Shown here: positions 35,911 to 44,490 of the stretch, in pieces
Numbering within the stretch: the stretch's first letter is position 1
Layout of the letters: each line of letters opens with the position of its first letter
DNA from: Candidatus Zixiibacteriota bacterium
GTDB taxonomy: Bacteria; Zixibacteria; MSB-5A5; GN15; FEB-12
Direction: 5' to 3'
Assembly (NCBI GenBank): GCA_019038695.1
Contig: JAHOYZ010000032.1
Coordinates: 1 to 61,499, forward strand
DNA: 61,499 bases
Notes under the pieces: model-generated
Seen by the model: the letters and a program-made list of their open reading frames with translations, nothing else
Told to the model about the DNA's origin: nothing
Databases searched by the model: none
Made by a program: the position numbers and the translations under genes

Positions 35911-37091
35911 TGGTCTTATCAAGGATGACAATAGGGGCAGTGTGCACTTTCCTGATACTGGGGCTGCAAGCTTGCTCCCACAACTACCGATTGGCTCAAG
36001 ACGACCTGGAGCGACATTCTTCCTGGCCGTTCCATCGAGGTGATCTGGCGGCGACAGGGGTAGCTGTTTCCGGCGATTTTGCAGACAAACCTTTTGCGGG
36101 CAAACTTGATGTTATCTGGGAACGCCGCGAATCGGGCAAGCCTGCCGGTCCGCTGGCTCTTTCCCACGGTATTCTTGTGTACCCCTCGGCCAAACGACGG
36201 ATCAAGTTCTTTGAGACTCTCACCGGGAGAAATTTAGGTAAGATCAGGTGTAAGGGTATACCTCAGACGGGGATGGTGATTCAGGACAGTCTGGCCTTCT
36301 TCTCTCTCTCACCAAGAAAAAACCAACTCAATTGTATAAATCTCCGCAATGGCAAGACCATCTGGCGTGACCGCGTAAAGGATGCTGCCAGTGGGTCGAT
36401 AATAGTAAACAACCGGCTTCTGGTCGGTTCGAGAACCGGTCTGCTGATCGCTTATGACCTGAATACCGGTGAGGAGGAGTGGACCTTCCAGACTGAAGGA
36501 AGGCTGATTGCTCCTGCCGCCGGTGACCAAGGTGTGGTGTATCAGGGTGATGACCAGGGAGTCTTGTATGCCCTGACGCCTGACAGTGGAAACCTTCGGT
36601 TTCAGGTGACGCTCGATGGACCATTAGTCAGCGCCCCGGTGCTGTCGGATCTGTTGATCGTCACTGATGTGATCGGAGGCGTCTATGCCCTCGATTCCGA
36701 GACCGGCCAGAAGGTTTGGACGACCAACCTCGATGGTTCCATCTGGGCCGCCCCGGCTGTGTCGGAGGCGAAGGTCTTCATCGGCCTGACGAGCGGCTAC
36801 CTGGTAGCGCTGAATCTCCAGACCGGCACCGAGTTGTGGCGCTACCGGACCGAAGAGGTTGTTCGGGCCGCGCCGGTTGTGATCGGGAAGAACGTGCTGG
36901 TAGGGACTCTGGGCGGGAAGCTGTTCTGTCTCGATGTGATCGACGGTAAGCTACTTGATCAACGTCAGTTGATCGGTGCCATCAGGCAGTGCCCGGTAAG
37001 CGACGGCGACCGGGTCTATGTGGCTACCGAATCGGGAATGATTGTTTGCTGCGGAGAAATCAATGAAACACTCGAACAAGCTCTTCACTGA
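35910..37091 (+). CDS. BamB-like PQQ-repeat beta-propeller lipoprotein
   Basis: A 393-residue lipoprotein: the signal ends with a lipobox LQAC (Cys22). The rest is a PQQ-type propeller with repeats such as GLLIAYDLNTGEEEWTFQ, GVLYALTPDSGNLRFQ, GVYALDSETGQKVWTTNLDG and GYLVALNLQTGTELWRYR, as in BamB or quinoprotein-like propellers; no PQQ enzyme residues are obvious. The start ATG at 35910 overlaps the stop of the barrel gene (TGATG), indicating coupling. A role in outer-membrane protein assembly is inferred from homology and neighbourhood. It overlaps the next gene by 29 bases. Confidence 0.85.
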   Translation: MVLSRMTIGAVCTFLILGLQACSHNYRLAQDDLERHSSWPFHRGDLAATGVAVSGDFADKPFAGKLDVIWERRESGKPAGPLALSHGILVYPSAKRRIKFFETLTGRNLGKIRCKGIPQTGMVIQDSLAFFSLSPRKNQLNCINLRNGKTIWRDRVKDAASGSIIVNNRLLVGSRTGLLIAYDLNTGEEEWTFQTEGRLIAPAAGDQGVVYQGDDQGVLYALTPDSGNLRFQVTLDGPLVSAPVLSDLLIVTDVIGGVYALDSETGQKVWTTNLDGSIWAAPAVSEAKVFIGLTSGYLVALNLQTGTELWRYRTEEVVRAAPVVIGKNVLVGTLGGKLFCLDVIDGKLLDQRQLIGAIRQCPVSDGDRVYVATESGMIVCCGEINETLEQALH

Positions 37092-39279
37092 ATCCACTCT
37101 TGATACTAATCTTAACGAACTAGCCCAGGCTCTGGTGCGGGATTTGTCTATGGCCTGTCGTAAAGTGGCGATCTACGGCCCCAGTCATCCGATGTCATCG
37201 AAGGCGGTTGAGAAGCCATTTTTCTCTCTGGACAAGCTCTTCGCATTTGAGAAATCCGTGCTTTTTGGCATTGAGCGAGGGCATCTCTTCGTTTCGAATA
37301 TCCGCCTCAAGGAATCTGTGTTCACGGAAGAGATTGTTCGTTATATGCAGGTCCTTGGTGTGGACGTTATGTTTTTCAGACAACAGATAACAATGACTGA
37401 ACTGGCGCGGTTTCTGGATCGATTCGTAAAACGCGTTTCCCGAACTGACCAGAGCCAGGTTTTGAGCACCTACCTGAAACGATCTGGTATCGACACGATT
37501 GAAATCAACTCCGAACTGGCTTTCAATTTATTCGAGAATGGCGTCCGGCTTCGGGGCGATGTTGAAGGTGATTTTTCTGTTCGCAATATTGCTCTGCGTC
37601 AGTTAGGAGATTCTCCACTGCGTCTGGCACAAATTATGGACGGCGGTGAAGACGGGCTGGAGACACAGTCAATTGATTTTTCCTATGATATTGTGCAGTA
37701 TCTGATGCCTGAGAAAGTGACTACGCTGGACCCGGACAAAATCAAGAAAGAGATCGTAGCTACCCTTGAGAAACTCAGATCAACTACATCCGACAGCGAG
37801 CAGGCAGCTGAAGTCAGGAAACGCTACAGGTCATTGAAGAAGCTATTGGATTTCCATCCGCAACGTGATCAGATCACTACTCAAATCGAGGATTCGATAG
37901 GCGACAATCGTTTCATGGCGGATGTGTCGCAGGAAGGTGGCGACCCGGTCTCGGCCATCAAGTTCGAATCTCGGGATCAGATTGACAGAGTGTTGAGAGA
38001 ATGTCTCAGCAACGATTCGGTCCCTCTCACCACGCAGGAATTAGTGGATGCGTTTGCTCGTTTGATGCGTACCGGCCAGAAGGGAAAAGCGGCCGAGACA
38101 ATCGAGTTCCTCATGGATTTGCTGGGGTCAACTGATATGCGGGAGCGAGGGCGATCTCTTGATCTTCTGATTGCCCTGGTAGATTCTATACCGGTTCAAA
38201 GTGACTCGACTGTATTTGAAAATATGATTTTGCGTATGGGAACGGTGCTAAATTCAGGAGCCGAATCATTTGAATACTCAGAGCTGATCTGGCGCGCAAT
38301 GGACAAGTGTATCATCTCTCGACGATACGATCTTCTGGCCCGGTTGGCGACTATGGTCGGTGCTCGGCGTCGAGTAGAGGGTGGCGTAATCGTTTATGAT
38401 TCCATCGTGGTCAAGATAATCATCCAGAACATGAATCGCCCGGAAGTAATATCGGCTCTGATTGATGACCTGATAGCCGGCAATTCCGAGACGACTGGTC
38501 ACATTCGAGATACGCTGATTGCGATTGGGGACGAACAAGCGGCGGTCGGATTATCTCGAATAATTTCGCACCCGGCGCGGCATATAAGGCAACTAACACT
38601 GAGAATCCTTGCCGAATTGGGCAGGGCTACGTTGAATGTGTTTTCGGGTATACTGGCCGATGACTCGTTGTTTGAACGTGACAGCAATCGACATGAACTT
38701 CCCGATGTCAAGTGGTATGTCATTCGCAACTCCATTTTCATCCTGGGTCTGTTGGAGGACCAGGAAGGAGTGACTCCATTGCGGTTGCGCATAGGTGACC
38801 CTGATGTCCGGGTCCGACGGGAGATTGTCTCCACGCTTGAGAAGATAGGTGGCGAGGATGCCTGCGATATGCTGACTCTTATGGCCGAGGATGCTGACAA
38901 GCAAATCCGGGAAAGCGCAGTTGTGGCAGTTGGCTTGATCGGCACCGAGGATTTCGCGCCTATGTTGATTGACGCCATGCGGCGACAACCAGCAATTGCC
39001 GTTCGAGGTGTTACTTCTCTGGGACGGATAGGTGGTGAAGGCTCGCGGGAGTTCCTATCACGACTGCTCAAAGACGAAGAGTTACTGGCCGAAATGGCCG
39101 AAGGTGGAGCTTCCCGGGATGAACTCCGATTGGCTATTGTAGCTGCTCTTGGACGTATCGGCGACTCTGCTTCGATAGATCGACTCCGGGAGTTCGAAAG
39201 TTCAATGTCGGTAGCACAGCGGATGCTAAGACAATCGTCTCTCCATAAGGCAGTCACGGAGATCCTGTCCCGCCACTAA
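37063..39279 (+). CDS. HEAT-repeat protein
   Basis: A 738-residue soluble protein. The first 120 residues (AIYGPSHPMSSKAVEKPFF, LFVSNIRLK, GVDVMFFRQQITMTELARFL) match the N-terminal module often seen with HEAT-repeat and HD-GYP proteins of delta-like bacteria. The last 280 residues contain HEAT repeats (LLEDQEGVTPLRLRIGDPDVRVRREI is one; IGGEDACDMLTLMAEDADKQIRES another), which usually bind protein partners. No signal peptide is visible, so it is probably cytoplasmic. ATG 37063 lies inside the end of the BamB-like gene, a sign of translational coupling. Its exact role is unknown. Confidence 0.75.
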   Translation: MKHSNKLFTESTLDTNLNELAQALVRDLSMACRKVAIYGPSHPMSSKAVEKPFFSLDKLFAFEKSVLFGIERGHLFVSNIRLKESVFTEEIVRYMQVLGVDVMFFRQQITMTELARFLDRFVKRVSRTDQSQVLSTYLKRSGIDTIEINSELAFNLFENGVRLRGDVEGDFSVRNIALRQLGDSPLRLAQIMDGGEDGLETQSIDFSYDIVQYLMPEKVTTLDPDKIKKEIVATLEKLRSTTSDSEQAAEVRKRYRSLKKLLDFHPQRDQITTQIEDSIGDNRFMADVSQEGGDPVSAIKFESRDQIDRVLRECLSNDSVPLTTQELVDAFARLMRTGQKGKAAETIEFLMDLLGSTDMRERGRSLDLLIALVDSIPVQSDSTVFENMILRMGTVLNSGAESFEYSELIWRAMDKCIISRRYDLLARLATMVGARRRVEGGVIVYDSIVVKIIIQNMNRPEVISALIDDLIAGNSETTGHIRDTLIAIGDEQAAVGLSRIISHPARHIRQLTLRILAELGRATLNVFSGILADDSLFERDSNRHELPDVKWYVIRNSIFILGLLEDQEGVTPLRLRIGDPDVRVRREIVSTLEKIGGEDACDMLTLMAEDADKQIRESAVVAVGLIGTEDFAPMLIDAMRRQPAIAVRGVTSLGRIGGEGSREFLSRLLKDEELLAEMAEGGASRDELRLAIVAALGRIGDSASIDRLREFESSMSVAQRMLRQSSLHKAVTEILSRH

Positions 39280-39598
39280 CAGGACTCGTTTGCCGGGAGC
39301 ATAACGCCGTACGGCGGACGAGGTCTCTCAACACCCGTGACCTATCCTTTCTTGCATAATCTCCATAGAATCAAACGGTTTGTCCGCAAGCCGCCACAAT
39401 GGCAGGCATCTGCCATATGTGCATATTGTTGCTGTCTATATGGCGGTGATGGTGGGCCATTATGGCAGTATTGGTTGTGTCGCTCTTGTGTCCGGATAGC
39501 TAAGGCATTGCTAATAAACAGGCTACGCCTGTTGGCACGCTTGTTGATTACATTTAAACCAGATGACAACAGATAACCAAATGGTAAGGAGACCTACG
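39280..39598. other. Intergenic region upstream of hsp20 with a repeat fragment
   Basis: 319 bases without a gene. It includes a 17-base fragment of the dispersed repeat (CTCGTTTGCCGGGAGCA at 39286-39302, one mismatch from 42122-42138), a CGCCGTACGGCG hairpin (39305-39316) and the palindrome and promoter-like site listed next. A plus- and a minus-strand frame over this stretch look non-coding. Confidence 0.5.
39517..39548 (+). promoter_or_regulatory. Palindrome and possible sigma-54-like promoter upstream of hsp20
   Basis: AACAGGC-TAC-GCCTGTT is a perfect 7-3-7 palindrome at 39517-39533. It is followed directly by TTGGCACG-CTTG-TTGAT (39532-39548), which fits the -24/-12 sigma-54 consensus TGGCACG-N4-TTGC except that the -12 GC is GA. 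That mismatch makes the promoter call weak; the palindrome may be an operator for the heat-shock gene. Confidence 0.3.
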
Positions 39599-40033
39599 AT
39601 GAGACACTTAGTAGTAACACCAAACAGAATAGCTCGTGACTTTGACCGCATGTTCAACGGCTTCTTCAATGTTTCGAATCAGGAAGGTGATGCCGACGAT
39701 GCCTTTGTGCCGCGAGTCAACATTGAAGAGACAAAAGACGATGTTTCTCTGACTTTCGAACTGCCGGGAGTGGAGAAAGACAGCATCAAGGTCATGGTCA
39801 AAGACGATGTCCTGACTGTTGAAGGCGAGCGGAAATCCAATCGTGAAGTGAATGACGACGATATCGTTGTTCGACGCGAGATTCGCCTGGGTAAGTTCAG
39901 TCGTTCTTTCACTCTGCCGGAAACTGTCGAACCGGATTCGGTCGGAGCTGACTACAACAGCGGCCTTCTGGTAGTCAAGCTGGACAAGAAGGAAGAAGTC
40001 AAGCCGCGCAAGATTGAGGTCAAGATCAGCTAA
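39599..40033 (+). CDS. Small heat-shock protein, Hsp20/alpha-crystallin family
   Basis: A 144-residue ATP-independent chaperone. The alpha-crystallin domain runs from about residue 38 ([43 protein letters not shown]) to about 135, with the conserved SGLLVVKL strand near the end (family motif A-x-x-x-G-x-L) and a C-terminal extension with EVKIS. TAAGGAG lies about ten bases before the ATG at 39599; the open frame begins earlier at 39563 but without a ribosome site. It is followed by a terminator and dnaK, forming a stress cluster. Confidence 0.95.
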   Translation: MRHLVVTPNRIARDFDRMFNGFFNVSNQEGDADDAFVPRVNIEETKDDVSLTFELPGVEKDSIKVMVKDDVLTVEGERKSNREVNDDDIVVRREIRLGKFSRSFTLPETVEPDSVGADYNSGLLVVKLDKKEEVKPRKIEVKIS

Positions 40034-40086
40034 ACGTTCAGACTATTGTAGGGCCGGTGTCGACCAGCCCAGCCCTTGTCCGCGAG

Positions 40087-40117
40087 AAGCCGGTCGCAAC
40101 CGACCGGCTTTCTTTCT
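40087..40117 (+). terminator. Rho-independent terminator between hsp20 and dnaK
   Basis: AAGCCGGTCG (40087-40096), a CAAC loop, and CGACCGGCTT (40101-40110) form a perfect 10-bp stem followed by TCTTTCT. It should end hsp20 transcripts, so dnaK may have its own promoter or be reached by read-through. Confidence 0.85.
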
Positions 40118-40148
40118 GACACGGATCACAAGAGAGGAGATTTTGGAT

Positions 40149-42050
40149 ATGAGTAAGATAATTGGAATTGACCTGGGTACTACCAACAGCGTCGTCGCCG
40201 TGATTGAGGCGGGAGAACCGGCTGTGATCAATAATTCCGAAGGCGGTCGCACGACTCCCTCGGTGGTGGCTATCGACAAGAATGGTGAACGTCTGGTAGG
40301 CACGGTAGCTAAGCGCCAGGCGGTGAGCAACCCGATGAACACGACTTTTTCGGCTAAACGCCTGCTCGGGCGAACGTTTGATGAAGTGCGGGAGGAGATC
40401 AAGAACTACCCCTACAAAGTCACTGCCAATGACAAAGGGGAGCCGGTCATCGAGATGAACGGCAAGCAGTACGCACCAACCGAGATTTCCGGTATGGTGT
40501 TGACAAAAATGAAAAAGACAGCCGAGGATTATCTGGGTCATTCGATCAAAGAGGCCGTCATTACTGTCCCGGCATATTTCAATGACCGTCAACGTCAGGC
40601 TACTAAAGACGCTGGTCGGATTGCCGGTTTGGAAGTTAAACGAATCATCAACGAGCCGACCGCAGCTGCACTGGCTTACGGTTTGGACAAAAAGAAGACC
40701 GGGAAGATAGGAGTCTATGACCTTGGCGGCGGAACGTTTGACATCTCGATTCTGGAACTGGATGACGGTGTTTTCGAGGTCCTCTCCACTAACGGCGACA
40801 CGCACCTTGGCGGCGACGATTTTGACAAGCGCGTCATCGACTGGCTGGTCGACGAGTTCAAGAAATCGGACGGCATTGATTTGTCGAAAGACCCGATGGC
40901 TCTGCAACGTCTAAAGGAAGCGGCCGAAAAGGCCAAAATCGAACTCAGTTCGACTGTACAGACACAGATCAATCTGCCGTTTGTGACGGCTGATCAGTCC
41001 GGACCGAAACATCTCAACCTGACTCTCTCACGAGCGAAGTTCGAGCAGTTGGTTGACGACCTGCTTCAGCGTTCGATGACTCCGGTCCAGAAGGCACTCG
41101 ACGATGCCGGACTCAAGATCAACCAGATTGATGACGTCCTGATGGTTGGTGGGATGACCCGTATGCCGCGCGTGCAGGAACTCGTGAAGAAGTTCTTCGG
41201 TCGCGAGCCTAACAAGTCGGTCAATCCGGATGAAGTGGTCGCGGTGGGTGCGGCCATTCAGGGTGGAGTGCTTACCGGCGATGTCGAAGACCTCGTTCTC
41301 CTGGACATCACCCCCTTGTCGTTGGGCATCGAAACTCTTGGCGGTGTGACAACCCGCCTGATCGACCGCAACACGACCATCCCGACGAAGAAGTCACAGA
41401 TATTCTCAACGGCTGGCGACAATCAGCCACAGGTTGATATTCATGTCCTGCAGGGCGAGCGGGAGATGGCGATTGACAACAAAACGATTGGTCGTTTCGC
41501 GCTCGATGGTATTTCGCCTGCGCCACGAGGCTTACCGCAAATCGAAGTGTCTTTTGATATTGACGCCAACGGCATCCTCAGTGTGTCGGCCAAAGATATG
41601 GCTACCGGTAAAGAGCAGAATATCAAGATTGAGGCTTCTTCGGGACTCAGTGAGCAGGAGATCGAGAAGATGGTCAACGACGCTAAAGCGCACGAAACCG
41701 AAGACAAAGAAAAGAAACGTACAATTGATGCTCGCAACCAGGCTGATGCGGCTGTGTTCCAGTCGGAACAACAACTCAAAGAGCATGGCGACAAACTGGG
41801 TGCTGACACGAAGACAACAATCGAGACGGCTATGGGCAGAGTCAGAGAAGCTCTCAAAGGCGACAACATCGATGAGATAACATCATCAGCCGAAGCCTTG
41901 CAGCAGACCTGGCATGCAGCCTCGCAGGAGATGTATCAGTCGGCTTCAGCCCAGACCGCTGCCCCGGGTGGTAATGGCTGTGGCGAGAACGGCGGAACCT
42001 GCGACAATGCCGAGACGACAGTCGACGCCGAGTTTGAGGAAGTGAAGTAG
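40149..42050 (+). CDS. dnaK: Chaperone protein DnaK (Hsp70)
   Basis: A 633-residue Hsp70. The ATPase domain begins [14 protein letters not shown] and contains the phosphate loop [12 protein letters not shown] and [11 protein letters not shown]; the substrate domain begins near [16 protein letters not shown] and the protein ends with the classic DAEFEEVK. Near the end the tail has an uncommon Gly-rich stretch with two Cys ([12 protein letters not shown]). GAGAGGAG precedes the ATG at 40149; upstream in-frame codons are not used. DnaK works with DnaJ (42302) and GrpE; no grpE is in the window. Confidence 0.98.
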   Translation: MSKIIGIDLGTTNSVVAVIEAGEPAVINNSEGGRTTPSVVAIDKNGERLVGTVAKRQAVSNPMNTTFSAKRLLGRTFDEVREEIKNYPYKVTANDKGEPVIEMNGKQYAPTEISGMVLTKMKKTAEDYLGHSIKEAVITVPAYFNDRQRQATKDAGRIAGLEVKRIINEPTAAALAYGLDKKKTGKIGVYDLGGGTFDISILELDDGVFEVLSTNGDTHLGGDDFDKRVIDWLVDEFKKSDGIDLSKDPMALQRLKEAAEKAKIELSSTVQTQINLPFVTADQSGPKHLNLTLSRAKFEQLVDDLLQRSMTPVQKALDDAGLKINQIDDVLMVGGMTRMPRVQELVKKFFGREPNKSVNPDEVVAVGAAIQGGVLTGDVEDLVLLDITPLSLGIETLGGVTTRLIDRNTTIPTKKSQIFSTAGDNQPQVDIHVLQGEREMAIDNKTIGRFALDGISPAPRGLPQIEVSFDIDANGILSVSAKDMATGKEQNIKIEASSGLSEQEIEKMVNDAKAHETEDKEKKRTIDARNQADAAVFQSEQQLKEHGDKLGADTKTTIETAMGRVREALKGDNIDEITSSAEALQQTWHAASQEMYQSASAQTAAPGGNGCGENGGTCDNAETTVDAEFEEVK

Positions 42051-42107
42051 GAAACATGTTTGGATGGTGGGCAGACTTTCCAGTATACCCACCTTCGCTA
42101 TTCTGTG

Positions 42108-42204
42108 CCCGGCAGACGCCCTCGTCTGCCGGGAGCAAACCGGCCCAAACAAGTTTGAGCCGGCCACCCGGTCGTCATACTGAGCAAAGTCGAAGCATGA
42201 CGTG
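42108..42204. repeat. Intergenic repeat cluster between dnaK and dnaJ
   Basis: Three elements lie in a row. First, CCCGGCAGACG/CGTCTGCCGGG, a perfect 11-bp stem at 42108-42133. Second, CCGGCCCAAAC/GTTTGAGCCGG (one mismatch, about 42140-42163), part of the 26-base direct repeat at 42146-42171 that is seen again at 44310-44335. Third, GTCATACTGAGC...CGAAGC (about 42173-42194), resembling the widespread GTCATTCTGAGC intergenic repeat. They suggest dispersed small repeats and could also end dnaK transcripts. Confidence 0.6.
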
Positions 42205-42260
42205 ATTCATAACTTGAGGATAAAATGGGACAATGTTCCTGCGTTCAACTAAGACGATGA

Positions 42261-42289
42261 TGGACAGGCCCCCATAAAGTGGGTATAAT
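42261..42289 (+). promoter_or_regulatory. Strong sigma-70-type promoter upstream of dnaJ
   Basis: TGGACA (42261-42266), a 17-base spacer and a perfect TATAAT (42284-42289). The predicted start of transcription (about 42296) would leave only about six bases before the ATG, placing the AGGTG site (42290-42294) outside the message. So dnaJ may use a near-leaderless message from this promoter, or a longer one from dnaK. Confidence 0.5.
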
Positions 42290-42301
42290 AGGTGAATTGA
42301 T

Positions 42302-43246
42302 ATGGGACAAACATACTACGATACCCTGGGTGTGAACGAGAGTGCTTCGGAAGATGAAGTCAAAAGCGCATTCCGCAAGCTGGCCAAAGAACACCACCCC
42401 GACCGCAACAAAGGGAACAAAGCGTCTGAGGAGAAATTCAAATCAATCTCCGAAGCGTACGACACCCTCTCTGACAAAAGAAAACGCGAAGAATACGACA
42501 CCATGCGCAAGTACGGCGCCTTCTCCGGACGCGGTGCTGGTGGTGGCGGATTTCCTGGCGGTGGTCCGGGAGGTTTTGATTTCTCTGATATGTTTCGTCA
42601 GGGCAATAGCAGACGTGGCGGTTTTCAGACCTTCCGATCTGGCGGCGGTATGGGAGGTATGAATGGTTTCGAAGACATCCTCTCGCAGTTCTTTGGCGGT
42701 GGCGCTGGACAGCAGGGAGATCCGTTTGCGCGACAACGACAGCGCAGGCCACGTCGTGGCCAGAGCTTGACAGCAACGCTCAATATTTCTTTTCTGGAGA
42801 TGGTCAACGGAACGACCAGAACGCTGCAAATCAATCAGACTAATAAGAAACTAGCGGTGAAGATTCCCCCCGGGATCGTAAGTGGCGGGAAGATTCGTCT
42901 GGCCGGACAGGGATTGGTGGGACCGACAGGACAAAACAATGGTGACCTCATAATAACGGTGCATGTAATGCCGGATCAAAATTTCGAGCGCAAAGGGAAC
43001 GACGTTCACACGAGTGTGTCTATTTCATTCAAAGACGCGATCCTTGGGTCGCAGATTGAGGTGGCGACTCTCACCAAGAAAGTCAACCTTCGCATCCCAG
43101 CCGGAACCCAACCGGGCACGAAGATGCGCCTGAAGGGTCAGGGATTGGCAGTCGGGTCAACGGGTGACTTGTATGTGACGATCAATATCGACATCCCCAC
43201 GACGATTACAGATGAGCAGAGGAAGATTTTGGAGGAGTGGGGGTAG
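42302..43246 (+). CDS. DnaJ-class co-chaperone without zinc finger (CbpA-like)
   Basis: A 314-residue class II J protein. The J domain has H32-P33-D34 and ends near residue 70; a Gly/Phe-rich region follows (FSGRGAGGGG, GGGMGGMNGFEDIL). There is no CxxCxGxG zinc finger; the rest is the two beta-barrel C-terminal domains (LKLNISFLEMVNGTTRTL-like, KIPPGIVSGGKIRLAGQG, LRIPAGTQPGTKMRLKGQG). It stimulates DnaK. It lies 251 bases after dnaK with its own likely promoter. AGGTG lies 7 bases before the ATG. Confidence 0.95.
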   Translation: MGQTYYDTLGVNESASEDEVKSAFRKLAKEHHPDRNKGNKASEEKFKSISEAYDTLSDKRKREEYDTMRKYGAFSGRGAGGGGFPGGGPGGFDFSDMFRQGNSRRGGFQTFRSGGGMGGMNGFEDILSQFFGGGAGQQGDPFARQRQRRPRRGQSLTATLNISFLEMVNGTTRTLQINQTNKKLAVKIPPGIVSGGKIRLAGQGLVGPTGQNNGDLIITVHVMPDQNFERKGNDVHTSVSISFKDAILGSQIEVATLTKKVNLRIPAGTQPGTKMRLKGQGLAVGSTGDLYVTINIDIPTTITDEQRKILEEWG

Positions 43247-43254
43247 TGGGGGGG

Positions 43255-44244
43255 ATGCGGATAAACCAATGCATATATTGCTTGAGACCGGAAGAGGAGA
43301 GCTTCGGAAAGGCTCATATCTTTCCGCGCTCAATGGGAGGGAAGCTATGGCTGGACAATGTCTGCAAGTCTTGCAACAACGCAATAGGCCGTACTATTGA
43401 GTCCCATGTCAAGAAGTCTCTGCTGCTTGCAACAGCCATCGCAAACCTTGAGATACAGACTCCTGAGAAGGCCTTCAAACACCTGACTATTAGAGTTCCC
43501 AAAACGGAAATACGGCTTGAATTCGACAAGGACAGGCTCAAACCCAAGAGGAAGGTTGACGGGAATCGACACATCGTCGGGGACAAGAAGTTCACGATTG
43601 AGAGATTTCTAGCGTGGGTAGACAAAGAGAGGCCGCACTGGCTTGAGTATGTCAGAGAGAAGTTGGCTGAAGGCGAGAAACGAATCAGGATAGCTGGCGA
43701 CGTATTCGAATTCGTGGATAGCGAGGGCAATCGCGCAGAGTTCGAGGGTGCCCGGTTCCCTGTGGACCTAGTTGCAAAGGTGGCCTTTGAGTCAATGCAC
43801 TGCCTTGGCTTCCCCACTTCACGGCTTGTTGGATTATTTGGTGCCAGGACTTTTGACGTAGCTATTCAGAGTGATGGCCAGAAGACGATTCAAGTTCGTC
43901 AGGACTTTCTTAAGCGAGTTAGCTGTCTGCAGCCCCAGTTGCTTGATGGCAGGAAAGACATCGGGACTGTCAAGTTCAGACCGTTTCATCGTATCGACTG
44001 CTATGTCTCAAAAAATGCTATCGCCTATCTGAGGGTTGGGTTTTTCGGCGCGTTGTCTTTCATCGTTGCGATAGGCGACTTGGAAGGATGTGAATTGCAC
44101 GACCCCTCCGTGACTGGGAAGCCTTATATCTTTCCCACTACGGAACATGACTTGCATCCCCAGGAATCCTACGCACGTCCCGAGGACGTCAAGGATCGCG
44201 AAGATCATTTGGCGGACATTCTGTGGAACAAGTTCTCAGACTAG
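43255..44244 (+). CDS. HNH-endonuclease-like protein
   Basis: A 329-residue protein with an N-terminal HNH-type zinc region: CIYC, then a GKAHIFPRSMGG helix-loop carrying the HI..P..(L/M)GG signature and NVCKSCNNAIG with the second CxxC and N. The remaining 270 residues have no motif I recognise and no signal peptide. The start is unclear: ATG 43255 is assumed, GTG 43246 (overlapping the dnaJ stop, with GGAGGAG upstream) is a good alternative. It may be an uncharacterised nuclease, for instance for defence or DNA processing. It is the only gene here with such a domain. Confidence 0.7.
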   Translation: MRINQCIYCLRPEEESFGKAHIFPRSMGGKLWLDNVCKSCNNAIGRTIESHVKKSLLLATAIANLEIQTPEKAFKHLTIRVPKTEIRLEFDKDRLKPKRKVDGNRHIVGDKKFTIERFLAWVDKERPHWLEYVREKLAEGEKRIRIAGDVFEFVDSEGNRAEFEGARFPVDLVAKVAFESMHCLGFPTSRLVGLFGARTFDVAIQSDGQKTIQVRQDFLKRVSCLQPQLLDGRKDIGTVKFRPFHRIDCYVSKNAIAYLRVGFFGALSFIVAIGDLEGCELHDPSVTGKPYIFPTTEHDLHPQESYARPEDVKDREDHLADILWNKFSD

Positions 44245-44309
44245 TAACCAAAAACTATCTTCAGTGTCGACAACCCCCTCCCCTAATCCCAAGAACAGGC
44301 AATGCCTGC

Positions 44310-44467
44310 CAAACGAGTTTGTGCCGGGCACCCGGATGCTCAGAAAGTTAGCGGGGATTCTCGAATCTGTCACCCCTGTGAAAACAGGGGTCCAGGCTAC
44401 GTTTTCTGGCAGGAGCACGGGGCTCCTGCCCTACAATTTATGACTGGATTCCTGCGTCCGCAGGAAT
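44310..44467. repeat. Hairpin-rich intergenic repeat cluster
   Basis: Between the convergent HNH and NapH-like genes: the second copy of the 26-base repeat (44310-44335, three differences from 42146-42171), a perfect ACCCCTGT-GAAA-ACAGGGGT hairpin (44372-44391), GGCAGGAGC/GCTCCTGCC (44409-44430) ending in CCCTACAAT, and ATTCCTGC/GCAGGAAT (44448-44467). The last two are forms of common dispersed intergenic repeats. Any of them may also end the flanking transcripts. Confidence 0.65.
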
Positions 44468-44490
44468 GACAGAAACGTAGTTTCTGACCG

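Noticed and set aside
38499-39257. 252-codon minus-strand frame opposite the HEAT gene
   Set aside because: Ser/Arg-rich shadow translation of a clear coding region.
39337-39576. 79-codon plus-strand Cys/Arg-rich frame before hsp20
   Set aside because: It covers the palindrome and promoter-like site, ends before hsp20 in another frame and lacks a ribosome site; cysteine pattern is not a zinc motif.
40038-40907. 289-codon minus-strand frame opposite dnaK
   Set aside because: Long antisense frames on dnaK are a known artefact of its codon bias; the plus-strand DnaK is certain and no ribosome site supports the antisense frame.
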